Shown here in pieces: positions 1-8,715 of a stretch of 64,000 nucleotides of DNA. The stretch is taken from NCBI GenBank assembly GCA_015056485.1, contig SVGD01000003.1, positions 78,214 to 142,213 on the forward strand, in the 5' to 3' direction. Below the pieces are notes generated by a model, which saw nothing but the letters and a program-made list of their open reading frames with translations, ran no database searches and was not told where the DNA came from. The position numbers were made by a program, and so were the translations under genes. This DNA is from Clostridiales bacterium. Its GTDB lineage: Bacteria > Bacillota > Clostridia > TANB77 > CAG-508. Numbering within the stretch: the stretch's first letter is position 1; each line of letters opens with the position of its first letter.

Positions 1-1041
1 CAATAGATTTTCTATTCTTATTTCTCCTTTTTCATTTGTTTCTAATTCTGTATAAATTATATTCTTATTTTCATCTAATAAATTAAATTTTACTCCTTTT
101 AAAAATTCATTTGTTTTATTATCTTTTTTTATTATTACTATGTTTGTATTGTTTTTTGTATAATAAACCTTTGCAGTTCCATCACCATCTTCTAATATAC
201 TTGTTGCTAATGCATAATCTTGAAGGCTAGCATTCCCTGATGCACCATATAAAACCGGTTTTGTGTTTGCTTGTCCTTGTACTTTAATTTTAAAATCTCC
301 ATCATTATTTACATTTTTTAATGGCATAATTACTTTAAATCTTTCATTACAAGTAAAACTATTTCTTTCATTATTATTTAAATCAACAATCTTTGTACCT
401 TCTGGAATATTCCCCTCAACATTTACAACATAATTACTAAATCCTGCATTTGATGTTACTGCAAATTCTTTAGAAATATAGCTTTTATCTAGATTATCTA
501 AATTCCAACCTGTGTTATTTTCTTGAATATACAGTTCTGAAGAAATTTTTGTTTCGTTAGAATTTCTAGCAGCATTGACTATTTGATTTAAAGCATTTAA
601 ACATCTTTGTCCTGCATCATCAATGGCACTATATCCACTTGTATCTCTGTTATAAATAATACAATAAATAGCTTGTTTTGTTGCCATATATGCTTCTCCT
701 TCATTGCTACATCCCAATTCTGCATAAGACTTATATGGATATCCATTTATTAAAGCTCTCCAAATCATAATATTTGATAAATTGCTAGTACTTACAGTGT
801 ATGGACCATTTTCTCCTACTCCTGGTAAATCTTTATTTACACAATATGCAGGATATTCTATACCATTTTGAGAATAAACAACAATTGTAGTATAAACTTC
901 AATTCCATTATACATTAATAAATCTTTCACTCCACCTTTAGAGTATAAATAAACTTCACTTCTATTTGCTCCAAAACTTATATTTACATTTAAACTAATT
1001 AGCATAATAATTATTGCTAATATTGCTCTACATTTTTTCAT
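1..1041 (-). CDS. Thioester-domain surface adhesin with SpaA-like repeat (partial, C-terminus off left edge)
   Basis: Open frame of 347 codons from an ATG at 1041 to the window edge with no stop, so the C-terminus is missing. It has an N-terminal signal peptide (residues 1-24, ending ISFGA). The following domain has YPAYCV (Cys67) and ATKQAIY (Gln123), the Cys and Gln pair expected of a Gram-positive TQXA/thioester adhesin domain, which can form an internal Cys-Gln thioester that binds host surfaces covalently. From about residue 300 a SpaA/Cna-B-like fold begins (VIIKKD, then FLKGVKFNLLDENK), with a Lys placed for an isopeptide bond. It lies 16 bp after the sortase gene, so the sortase probably anchors or polymerises it. 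RBS AGAGG precedes the ATG. The sorting signal should lie outside the window. Confidence 0.85.
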   Translation of the reverse strand, partial: MKKCRAILAIIIMLISLNVNISFGANRSEVYLYSKGGVKDLLMYNGIEVYTTIVVYSQNGIEYPAYCVNKDLPGVGENGPYTVSTSNLSNIMIWRALINGYPYKSYAELGCSNEGEAYMATKQAIYCIIYNRDTSGYSAIDDAGQRCLNALNQIVNAARNSNETKISSELYIQENNTGWNLDNLDKSYISKEFAVTSNAGFSNYVVNVEGNIPEGTKIVDLNNNERNSFTCNERFKVIMPLKNVNNDGDFKIKVQGQANTKPVLYGASGNASLQDYALATSILEDGDGTAKVYYTKNNTNIVIIKKDNKTNEFLKGVKFNLLDENKNIIYTELETNEKGEIRIENLL

Positions 1042-1057
1042 TTAATTACCTCTTTTC

Positions 1058-1693
1058 TTATTTTTTCTCTATACCTTGAATACATCTTCTATAACTTGGT
1101 TCATTTTCTACACAAGTTATTAATGTTATTCTATTATCATTAGTTTCTTGTAAATATGACCAATCTGTATCTTCAATAATTGTAATTTCATTTACTAAAT
1201 ATGTTCTTGTTTTTTCTTCTACTTCGTATATTATTTCATCTCCAATTTGTAAATCTTTTATATTGGCAAAGTAATTTACAGGATACCCTCTGTTATGTGC
1301 TGCTAAGCCTATATTTCCATCCCATAAACTAGTATTTTCAAAATGTCCTACATATCGATTCATAATTTCCTCGGTAGTACCTTCTGCAACAGGTGCAACT
1401 AAATTAAATATTGGAAATTTTATTATACCAATTTGTTTTATTTCTTCCGTGACTTCTTTGATAACTTCTATATTTTCTTCTGTTTGTTCTTCAATAACTT
1501 CTTCTGTTTCTAAATTGTTTTCTTTATGTATTATTTCATTTTCTGCAATCTCTTCTTGTGTTATTTCATTAAAAATTCCATATTCAATTTTTTGTTCACT
1601 TATAGTAATCCACATATAGTTTATACTCATAAAAATGATTGTGGTTATAACAAGAGCAATCGAATTAACATTTAATTTTGTGAATGTAATCAG
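1058..1693 (-). CDS. Sortase (class D-like), probable non-ATG start
   Basis: Membrane-anchored transpeptidase that links sorting-signal proteins to the cell wall or to each other. Counting from the in-frame ATG at 1630, the catalytic triad is visible: His112 in AAHNRG, Cys173 in TLITC and Arg181/182 in SYRRCIQG. An acidic Glu/Thr-rich stretch (about residues 24-66) separates the anchor from the catalytic domain. The ATG at 1630 has no ribosome site. The frame stays open upstream and adds a hydrophobic segment (ALVITTIIFM) that supplies the expected membrane anchor. A GAGGTG ribosome site lies 8 nt before an in-frame CTG at 1693, with ATT at 1690, so the true start is probably CTG or ATT. It forms an operon with the adhesin downstream. 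Confidence 0.85.
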   Translation of the reverse strand: MITFTKLNVNSIALVITTIIFMSINYMWITISEQKIEYGIFNEITQEEIAENEIIHKENNLETEEVIEEQTEENIEVIKEVTEEIKQIGIIKFPIFNLVAPVAEGTTEEIMNRYVGHFENTSLWDGNIGLAAHNRGYPVNYFANIKDLQIGDEIIYEVEEKTRTYLVNEITIIEDTDWSYLQETNDNRITLITCVENEPSYRRCIQGIEKK

Positions 1694-1897
1694 CTAAGCA
1701 TCACCTCTGTTTTTTTAATTTTATTTTTTACTTTTGGAAATTTAAAAGAAAAAATTTTATTTAGAATTTTTTAATTGCAAGAACTGCAATTTAAGAATAT
1801 TATTTATTTTACAATACTTATAGTAAAAAGTAAAGAAATTTTCATCTACAAAAAACGACAAAAAAATGAACCCATATAAATTTAGGGTTCATTTTAA
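1694..1897. other. AT-rich intergenic region upstream of the sortase operon
   Basis: About 200 bp, nearly all A/T, holding the presumed sortase-adhesin promoter. I could not pick one promoter with confidence. The right end contains the terminator of the next gene. Confidence 0.4.
1865..1893 (-). terminator. Rho-independent terminator
   Basis: Inverted repeat AATGAACCC / GGGTTCATT, followed on the minus strand by a T-run, a few bases after the stop of the basic hypothetical protein gene. Confidence 0.85.
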
Positions 1898-2416
1898 TTA
1901 TTTTTGTTGTCCTTCCATGTCTGGATATTTTTCTGGATTTATATTGTTTAATCTACTATATATAATTTTTTTCTCTACTTCACTATAGTTTTGACTACCA
2001 TATGCTATTCTTAATATTTCCTCTTCTTTTACACTTGAACTCATTCCCATTCTTGCTAATAAATCACGTAATTTCATATGTTTTTCAAAATCTTCTATTT
2101 TCCCTTTGTTGTAAGTTTTCCTTTTCCCTAATGCTTCTAAAATTTCTCTTGGTTGTAAGGAATCTTTAAATCCATTAGTATAATTTTTAACATATTCAAA
2201 GAAATCTTGTTCTTCTTTCATTGCTCTAGCTACTTCTGCAGTTGAAGCTTGCACTTCATTTATATTTTCTATTGTCCATGGCTTTTTGTTTGTTTCTTCC
2301 TCTTGCTCTCCTGTATATGTTATTTGTTCTATATTTTCTGTTGTTGCTAAACTATTTTGTTTTTTTATTCTTTTTTTCTCGGCTTTTTCTTTTTTTCTTC
2401 TTAATTTTTTTGACAT
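1898..2416 (-). CDS. Hypothetical basic/charged protein
   Basis: 172 aa; I do not recognise the family. The first 20 residues are strongly basic (MSKKLRRKKEKAEKKRIKK). An acidic Gln/Glu linker follows (residues 25-45), then a helical, charged C-terminal half (EVARAMKEEQDFFEYVKNY, LRDLLARMGM). There is no signal peptide or membrane segment, so it is probably cytoplasmic; the N-terminus could bind nucleic acid, but this is a guess from charge only. RBS AAAGGAGA precedes the ATG. It is a single-gene unit with its own terminator. Confidence 0.6.
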   Translation of the reverse strand: MSKKLRRKKEKAEKKRIKKQNSLATTENIEQITYTGEQEEETNKKPWTIENINEVQASTAEVARAMKEEQDFFEYVKNYTNGFKDSLQPREILEALGKRKTYNKGKIEDFEKHMKLRDLLARMGMSSSVKEEEILRIAYGSQNYSEVEKKIIYSRLNNINPEKYPDMEGQQK

Positions 2417-2572
2417 AAAAAATCTCCTTTAAATATTAAATACTTTCATATTATACCATTTCTCTAACATTATGTCAAGTTGTTGCGTTTTTTTTATTAA
2501 TATGATAAAATATTTTAGATTATTGTTTATTATTAATAAATTAAATTTAAGAAATTCTTTGAAAGACGGGTC

Positions 2573-2648
2573 GCCGTCAGATAGCCGTCCGAATGCAATG
2601 ATATTACGGATATCACATGCCCTTGGGGTAAGGGCGTCGACCCCTACA
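2573..2648. repeat. Dispersed CCCCTACA-family repeat, long variant
   Basis: Intergenic element starting GACGGGTCGCC and ending GGGCGTCGACCCCTACA. Its core (ATTACGGAT then CACATGCC) is shared with the element at 47095-47200. Much GC-richer than its surroundings. A weak ORF across it is not a gene. Confidence 0.7.
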
Positions 2649-2709
2649 TTTTTTATAAATTAGTATAAATAATAAATTTTTTATATACTTTTTAAGGAGT
2701 GTTCTTTAA

Positions 2710-3249
2710 ATGAAACTTAATTCAGACAGCGAAACCTTAGCTGAAAATAAAGCTTTAATTTTATATATTCTTGATAAAGTGTCAAAACCCATTAACAATG
2801 ACGCTCTTTTAAAATTAGTTTTATCAATTGAAAATATGAATTATTTTTATTTCCAACAATTTTTGTTAGATTTAATAGAAAATAAATATATAGTTTCTTA
2901 TGAACAAAACGGAGAAACTATTTATGAGCTTACATCTGAAGGAAAAACAGCATTAGAATTCACTGTTGATTTAATTCCTGGAATTGTTAAATTTAGAGTA
3001 GATAATAATTTTAAAGAAAATTTAGGTAAAATAGAAGATGAAATGTCAATAACTGCAGATTACATACCCCATAGCGAAAATGAGTATAGTGTAAAATGTA
3101 AAATTGTTGAAAATAATCAAATTTTATTTGAAGTTCAAACATATGCAGGAACTCAAGAACAAGCTAAATTAGTTGCTGATAATTGGCTTAAAAATGCTAG
3201 TAAACTTTATCCAAAAATATTGGGAATTCTGCAGGATGAGAATATTTAA
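2710..3249 (+). CDS. DUF4364 family protein (winged-helix N-terminus)
   Basis: 179 aa. The N-terminal half (residues 8-85) looks like a winged helix: ENKALILYILDKV, NYFYFQQFLLDLIENKYI and a beta wing at IYELTSEGKTALE. The C-terminal half resembles the DUF4364 family of Firmicutes, which has no settled function; a DNA-binding role is inferred from the fold only. RBS AAGGAGTG precedes the ATG. The gene stands alone on the plus strand, divergent from the gene at 1898 and convergent with the methyltransferase gene; the hairpin at 3268 is probably the shared terminator. Confidence 0.75.
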   Translation: MKLNSDSETLAENKALILYILDKVSKPINNDALLKLVLSIENMNYFYFQQFLLDLIENKYIVSYEQNGETIYELTSEGKTALEFTVDLIPGIVKFRVDNNFKENLGKIEDEMSITADYIPHSENEYSVKCKIVENNQILFEVQTYAGTQEQAKLVADNWLKNASKLYPKILGILQDENI

Positions 3250-3267
3250 AATTAGTAAATTTTATTT

Positions 3268-3297
3268 GTAGGGGCAGGTCAAGACCTGCCCCTACAT
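3268..3297. repeat. CCCCTACA-family palindrome, possible bidirectional terminator
   Basis: Perfect 14-bp inverted repeat (TGTAGGGGCAGGTC, loop AA, then its complement) between two convergent genes. It is the simplest palindromic member of the dispersed family. Confidence 0.8.
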
Positions 3298-3320
3298 ATA
3301 CCCTATATAAATAATTTACC

Positions 3321-4085
3321 TTATCTGTTTTGCCTTACATATTCATACAATATTATTCCTGTTGCTACTGATGCATTTAAACTTTCTGTTTTTCCTAGCA
3401 TAGGAATTTTTACTTTTTCATTTGATATTTCTATTATGTCTTTTGAAATTCCATTCCCCTCGTTTCCAACTACTACTATTGTTTTTTTATAATCAATGTC
3501 ATAAATTGTTTTATCAGTTTCTAGTATACTCGAAATAACTTTATATCCTTTGCTTTGCAAATTTTTTAATGATTCTACTAAATTTTCACTTTCAATTATT
3601 TTTACCCTAAATATTGCTCCCATTGTAGAACGTATAACTTTTGAATTATATGCATCTGCGCTTCCTTTAGATACTATAATTTGAGTCAAACCAACACTAT
3701 CTACTGTTCTTAAAATTGTTCCAATGTTTCCTGGGTCTTGTATATTATCTAATACTACAATTACATCTTCATTATAATTTATATTTAAGTCTATTCCGCC
3801 TTTGTCTATAACCGCTAATATTCCTTGTGGATTTTTTACTTCTGTTATACTGTCAAATACAATTTTATTAACATATATTTTTTCAATATTACATTCATAT
3901 ATTTCATTATCTTTTAAATAATCTTCACATACTATAATATTCTTTATATGAACTTCCTCTTTAATAGCTTCATTAACAAGTCTTAATCCTTCTACAATAT
4001 ACTCATTAAACTCATCCCTATATTTTTTTTCTTTTAATTTTTTGATATGTTTAATTGTTTCATTATCTTTACTAGTAATTATCAT
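3321..4085 (-). CDS. TrmH/SpoU-family RNA 2'-O-methyltransferase
   Basis: 254 aa SAM-dependent RNA ribose methyltransferase of the SPOUT class. An N-terminal substrate-binding domain (residues 1-95) has the family pattern NETIKHIKKLKEKKYR and EGLRLVNEA. The catalytic knot domain follows with three motifs: LDNIQDPGNIGTILRT, VVGNEGNGIS and IPMLGKTESLNASVATGI. Such proteins act on 23S rRNA or tRNA; the exact target nucleotide cannot be read from sequence. The gene starts 5 bp after the mfd stop, so the two are probably co-transcribed. Confidence 0.88.
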   Translation of the reverse strand: MIITSKDNETIKHIKKLKEKKYRDEFNEYIVEGLRLVNEAIKEEVHIKNIIVCEDYLKDNEIYECNIEKIYVNKIVFDSITEVKNPQGILAVIDKGGIDLNINYNEDVIVVLDNIQDPGNIGTILRTVDSVGLTQIIVSKGSADAYNSKVIRSTMGAIFRVKIIESENLVESLKNLQSKGYKVISSILETDKTIYDIDYKKTIVVVGNEGNGISKDIIEISNEKVKIPMLGKTESLNASVATGIILYEYVRQNR

Positions 4086-4090
4086 ATTTA

Positions 4091-7000
4091 TTACCTCTTT
4101 AAAAATTTTTTTATTTCGTCAATAATATTTTGTTTATTTGAAATTTTAAGTGTGATATATGGTTCAATTGCTGGTGAAAATTTAATATTATTTTCGTACT
4201 CTTCAATCAATTTATTTATATCCATATTAAATTGATTTTTTTCAAATGTAAATACAATACTAGAATTTTTTTGCATAACTTTATTTATTCCTAAATTTCT
4301 ACATAATATTTTTATTCTTGCAATATCAATTAGACCAATAACTTCTTTAGGAATTTTTCCAAACCTATCTGAAATATCATCAACTACATTTTTTAAATCT
4401 TCTTCATTACTTGCTAATGCAATATTTTGATATACTTCAATTTTTTGAGAATTATTCTCTATATATGAATCTGGAATATAACTTGAAACATCTATATCTA
4501 TTGTAATTTCTTTTTCTTCTTCTGTTTCTATACCTTTATATTCTTTAATTACTTCATCTAATAATTTACAATATGTGTCATATCCAACTTGGTCCATGTG
4601 TCCATGTTGCATTTCTCCAAGTAAGCTTCCTGCTCCTCTTATTTCTAAGTCCCTCATTGCAATTTTAAAACCTGAACCAAATTCAGTAAATTCTTTTATA
4701 GCTTTTAATCGTTTTTCTGCAACTTCTGATAGCATTTTATCTTTTTTATATGTTACATATGCATATGCTTGTTTATCAGATCTTCCTACTCTTCCTCTTA
4801 TTTGGTAAAGTTGAGCTAACCCTAATCTATCTGCATTTTCTACAATTATTGTATTTGCATTTGGAATATCAATACCTGATTCTAAAATTGTAGTACATAC
4901 CAATACATCTGTCCTTTTATTTACAAAGTCTAGCATTATATCTTCTAATTCTGCTCCACTCATTTTTCCATGTGCAAATGCAACTTTTGCTTCTGGAACT
5001 AACTCAGTAATTCTATTTTTCTTTCTTTCTATAGATTCCACATTATTGTATAAATAAAATACTTGCCCTTCTCTTTCTAGTTCTTTTGTTATTGCTTCTT
5101 TTATAACTTCTTCGTCATATTCTAATACATAAGTTTGAACAGGTATTCTATTTTGTGGTGGTTCATACAAACAAGACATATCTCTTATTCCAACCATCGA
5201 CATATGCAAGGTTCTTGGAATTGGTGTAGCAGTCATTGTTAAAACATCTACATTTGTTTTTAATTGTTTGATTTTTTCCTTATCTTTTACTCCAAATCTA
5301 TGCTCTTCATCAATTATTAAAAAACCTAAATTTTTAAATTCTACATCTTTACTAAGCAATCTATGTGTTCCAACTATTACATCAATTTCACCTAATTTAA
5401 TTTTATTTATTATTTCTGTTTGTTCTTTTTTAGTTCTAAATCTATTTAAAACTTCCACTCTTATTGGATATTCTTTCATTCTATCTCTAAAAGCTTCATA
5501 TTGTTGGTTAGCTAAAATTGTAGTTGGCGCAAGATATGCAACTTGTTTTTGGTCCATGCAAGCTTTAAATGCTCCTCTTAGCGCTACTTCTGTTTTTCCA
5601 TAACCTACATCTCCACATAAAAGCCTATCCATCGGCTTATCATTTTCCATGTCTTTTTTCATTTCGTCTATTGCTCTTAATTGGTCAGTTGTTTCTTCAA
5701 ATTCAAAACTATCCTCAAATTCTTTTTGCCATGGCATGTCTTTTGAAAAAGCATATCCTTTTAACTTTTCTCTTTTCGCATATAGCTCTATTAAATCTCT
5801 TGCTACTTCCTTTAAATTTGATTTTACTTTTGCTTTGGTATTAGTCCATTCCTTACTTCCTAGTCTATTTACTTTAGGAGCTCTATTTCCTGCACCAATA
5901 TATCTTCTAATGCTGTCTAAATTGTTTGTTGGAATATATAAAATATCATCATCTCTATATTTTATTTTTATATAATCTTTTACAATTCCATCTGCTTTTA
6001 TAGTATTTACTCCACTAAATTGTCCTATACCATTTATTCTATGAACAATATAGTCCCCTACTTTCAATTCGGAGAACATTACAGTCTCGCCTTGTTTAAA
6101 GTCTGATGACAATTTTCTTCTCTTCTTTGGAGTTGAAAATACTTCTGTTACTGATATTACAATTAAATTGAAATCATAGCATTCAAATCCTGTTGATAAA
6201 TTTCCTTGTGTAAATATTAAATTGCTTTCATTTAAAAGAGATTCCTCAGAATTTTTTAACAAATCTTTTGTTTTTTTAATATTTTCTAAATTGCCACATG
6301 CAATTATTATGGTTTTATTACTTTCAACGCTTTTTTGTATTTCCTCAAGCAATAAATCCATTGAACTGCGAAAAAAGTTAACCTCCCTATAGCTAAAGCT
6401 ATATCCGTTTCTTTTTGCATGCATACTTTGTTTATCAACAAAACCTATATCTTGTTTTTCCAAATAAATAGTTTGTGTTGTTCTTAAACTTTCTATAAAG
6501 TTTATATAATCGTTTAAATTATATAAACTTTGTGGAATTGTCTTCCCTCTTTCTACTAAATTCTTTTTTACACCTTCATTATCTTTCATTATATTCTCTG
6601 AACGTGCTTTTATTTTTCCTATTTCATCTAAAAATACTACATAATCATTTTTTACATAGTCTATTAATGTACCTTGACTTTTATATAAAACATTAAAATA
6701 TTTATCAACTTTATTTAGATAATCTCCATTTTGTATTTCTTCAAAATCTTCTGTTTCAAATTCCTCACTACTTAGATTTTTCTCTAAAATAAATTCATGT
6801 GCTGGATAAATTTTTATATTTTCTAATTTTTCATCTGTAGACCTTTGAGTTCCTATATCAAAATATCTTATAGAATCAACTTCATCTCCCCAAAGCTCTA
6901 TTCTAATTCCTTTTTTTTCTGAAATGGCAATATCAATAATTCCACCTCTTATGCTAAATTCAGACTTGGATTCTACCATGTCACATCTTTCATACCCTAA

Positions 7001-7471
7001 CATCGTAAGCTTAGTTTTTATTTCTGCTAAATCTAAATTTTTTCCTTTATTAATTGTTACTATATTTTTATATAATGCTTCTTTTGATATTATTTTTTGC
7101 GATACCGCTTCTATTGTTGTTACAATAATTTTAGCTTTTTTTGTATATATATTATTTAAGCAAGAAATCCTTTGATATGATATTTCTTTACTTTCAGCTA
7201 AATAGTTGTATGTTAAAATCTCTCTTTTAGGAAAGAACTCTATTTGATTAGAAAAGTATTGTAAATCTTTTATTAGTTTTTTTGCTTGCATTTCATTATA
7301 TGTTATTATACAAATTGGTTTTTCAGCATAAAATGATGTTGCATATGCAAAATGAACCTTACCTACATCAGTAAGACCTGAAAGCATAATTGGATTTATA
7401 TTATCTTGTACATCTTTTATATATGATTTAAATTTTTTAAAATTAGGTAAAACTTTTATAGTTTCATTCAT
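4091..7471 (-). CDS. mfd: Transcription-repair coupling factor Mfd
   Basis: About 1126 aa ATP-dependent DNA translocase that removes stalled RNA polymerase from lesions and recruits UvrA. Visible parts in order: UvrB-like N-terminal domain (FPKREILTYNYLAESKEI, RGGIIDI), RNA polymerase interaction domain (GDYIVHRINGIGQFSG), RecG-like helicase with Walker A in LLCGDVGYGKTEVALR, DEEH box (IIDEEHRFG), motif III TATPIPRTL and motif VI QIRGRVGRS, then the TRCF C-terminal domain. A longer frame starts at a TTG at 7498, but GAGGAGA sits 7 nt before the in-frame ATG near 7471, which I prefer. First gene of a two-gene unit with the methyltransferase. Confidence 0.97.
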   Translation of the reverse strand: MNETIKVLPNFKKFKSYIKDVQDNINPIMLSGLTDVGKVHFAYATSFYAEKPICIITYNEMQAKKLIKDLQYFSNQIEFFPKREILTYNYLAESKEISYQRISCLNNIYTKKAKIIVTTIEAVSQKIISKEALYKNIVTINKGKNLDLAEIKTKLTMLGYERCDMVESKSEFSIRGGIIDIAISEKKGIRIELWGDEVDSIRYFDIGTQRSTDEKLENIKIYPAHEFILEKNLSSEEFETEDFEEIQNGDYLNKVDKYFNVLYKSQGTLIDYVKNDYVVFLDEIGKIKARSENIMKDNEGVKKNLVERGKTIPQSLYNLNDYINFIESLRTTQTIYLEKQDIGFVDKQSMHAKRNGYSFSYREVNFFRSSMDLLLEEIQKSVESNKTIIIACGNLENIKKTKDLLKNSEESLLNESNLIFTQGNLSTGFECYDFNLIVISVTEVFSTPKKRRKLSSDFKQGETVMFSELKVGDYIVHRINGIGQFSGVNTIKADGIVKDYIKIKYRDDDILYIPTNNLDSIRRYIGAGNRAPKVNRLGSKEWTNTKAKVKSNLKEVARDLIELYAKREKLKGYAFSKDMPWQKEFEDSFEFEETTDQLRAIDEMKKDMENDKPMDRLLCGDVGYGKTEVALRGAFKACMDQKQVAYLAPTTILANQQYEAFRDRMKEYPIRVEVLNRFRTKKEQTEIINKIKLGEIDVIVGTHRLLSKDVEFKNLGFLIIDEEHRFGVKDKEKIKQLKTNVDVLTMTATPIPRTLHMSMVGIRDMSCLYEPPQNRIPVQTYVLEYDEEVIKEAITKELEREGQVFYLYNNVESIERKKNRITELVPEAKVAFAHGKMSGAELEDIMLDFVNKRTDVLVCTTILESGIDIPNANTIIVENADRLGLAQLYQIRGRVGRSDKQAYAYVTYKKDKMLSEVAEKRLKAIKEFTEFGSGFKIAMRDLEIRGAGSLLGEMQHGHMDQVGYDTYCKLLDEVIKEYKGIETEEEKEITIDIDVSSYIPDSYIENNSQKIEVYQNIALASNEEDLKNVVDDISDRFGKIPKEVIGLIDIARIKILCRNLGINKVMQKNSSIVFTFEKNQFNMDINKLIEEYENNIKFSPAIEPYITLKISNKQNIIDEIKKFLKR

Positions 7472-7540
7472 GAAATATTCTCCTCTAATTTTTTTCAAAG
7501 TTTAAATATTATATCATAAAAACTTAATAAAATAAAGAAA

Positions 7541-7565
7541 AACTGCCGATTTTTGTTCGACAGTT
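7541..7565 (-). terminator. Rho-independent terminator
   Basis: On the minus strand AACTGTCG pairs with CGGCAGTT across a 9-nt loop and is followed by a T-rich tract. It lies just after the stop of the 7573 gene and before mfd. Confidence 0.8.
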
Positions 7566-7572
7566 AGAATTT

Positions 7573-7926
7573 TTAAATAATTTCTCTTTCTTCTTTAATC
7601 ATTAAATCTTCTTCTGCACCGAAAGGTGTTCCCAATATATCTCTTTTTTTATAATAATCATGTTTTGTATCATCTATACTTTTTCTAGGAAAATTAAAAT
7701 CTGCTATTTCTGAAGCTGTTATTTCTATATCACCTTTATATCCACTAATATATAAACTACTTAATCTTTTTGCATATAAAACATTTCCTACAGCTCTTCT
7801 AGTTTCTTCTCCTGAAGGAATCCCTTTTAATCCATTATATTCTAATTTAAATTTTCCTTCTCCTATCTCTTTTAAGCTCCATCTACTATCTAATATTCCA
7901 TCTAAAGATAAATCTAATTTACTCAT
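7573..7926 (-). CDS. Hypothetical protein
   Basis: 117 aa with no family I can name. The mixed alpha/beta pattern (LDSRWSLKEIGEGKFKLEY, LYISGYKGDIEITASEI) has no signal peptide, membrane segment or Cys motif, so it is probably a small soluble cytoplasmic protein. AAGGTGG sits 5 nt before the chosen ATG; an in-frame GTG three codons upstream overlaps the ribosome site and is unlikely to be the start. It is a single gene between yunB and mfd with its own terminator. Confidence 0.65.
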   Translation of the reverse strand: MSKLDLSLDGILDSRWSLKEIGEGKFKLEYNGLKGIPSGEETRRAVGNVLYAKRLSSLYISGYKGDIEITASEIADFNFPRKSIDDTKHDYYKKRDILGTPFGAEEDLMIKEEREII

Positions 7927-8010
7927 AAATTCCACCTTTTTTAATTCTTAATTTTTCCAATATATAATATCATGAATTTACATAAAAATCAAGAGCCAAT
8001 ACAATTTTTA

Positions 8011-8715
8011 TCATTCTAATAAATTCAATGTATCATCTCCAGTCATTCCATCTAAATTATAATATGTTTCTGGCACTTCTCCAACTATGACTGTTTCTAC
8101 TAAAAGAACTTGACTTGTAATATCTTGTTCTATAGTTTTATATGAACTTAAAACTTTACTTGAACAGTTAATGTCTAAATAAATTCTATAAATAGTCTGA
8201 TTTATTCCTTGAGAATCAAATTCCGTTTTTAATTCCGTTTCAACATTTCCACTTGTAATTATTTTTATTTTTATTCCAGGACCCATTCCAGCAAAATATT
8301 TACTTCCAGTTAACGCCCCCATTGGTATTTCTACTGTTTCATTTCCTAATTCTGTAAACTCATTTTCTATAGCAACCGCTATATCCGATGCAATTTTATT
8401 GATAACTGCTACATTAGTAATTAATGTATTTGTTCCATTTTCACCCTTTTGTATTGTTATCATTTTACTATAATCATTTTTTTCCAAAATCTCACTACTT
8501 TTTGTATTTATAATATTTGTTGCAATACTTATAACTTTTTGTTTACATGAATTCTCAAAAATAGGTTCTATAGACAATACCATAATATAAAAAGTAAAGA
8601 TTGCAATAATCATAGTTATAAGCAATCTTACTTTGTTTTTATTAAAATTATTATTAATATTAAAAAACTTTATCTTAGGAATTTTTATTCTTTTTCTTGA
8701 ATAAATACTATCCAT
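8011..8715 (-). CDS. yunB: Sporulation protein YunB
   Basis: 234 aa, one N-terminal membrane segment (about residues 30-50, LLITMIIAIFTFYIMVLS). The YunB pattern follows: IATNIINTKSSEIL, a middle segment with AVAIENEF, and the conserved stretch VEIPMGALTGSKYFAGMGP followed by KIKIITSGNVETELK. In Bacillus yunB is expressed in the mother cell and is needed for normal spore formation. The start codon follows directly on the stop of the SPOCS/LysM gene, so the two are translationally linked. Confidence 0.88.
   Translation of the reverse strand: MDSIYSRKRIKIPKIKFFNINNNFNKNKVRLLITMIIAIFTFYIMVLSIEPIFENSCKQKVISIATNIINTKSSEILEKNDYSKMITIQKGENGTNTLITNVAVINKIASDIAVAIENEFTELGNETVEIPMGALTGSKYFAGMGPGIKIKIITSGNVETELKTEFDSQGINQTIYRIYLDINCSSKVLSSYKTIEQDITSQVLLVETVIVGEVPETYYNLDGMTGDDTLNLLE

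Noticed and set aside
2472..2663. 63-codon plus-strand frame
   Set aside because: It runs through a dispersed CCCCTACA repeat, has no ribosome site and no protein-like composition.
4575..5975. Several plus-strand frames opposite mfd
   Set aside because: Shadow frames of mfd on the other strand with no ribosome sites.
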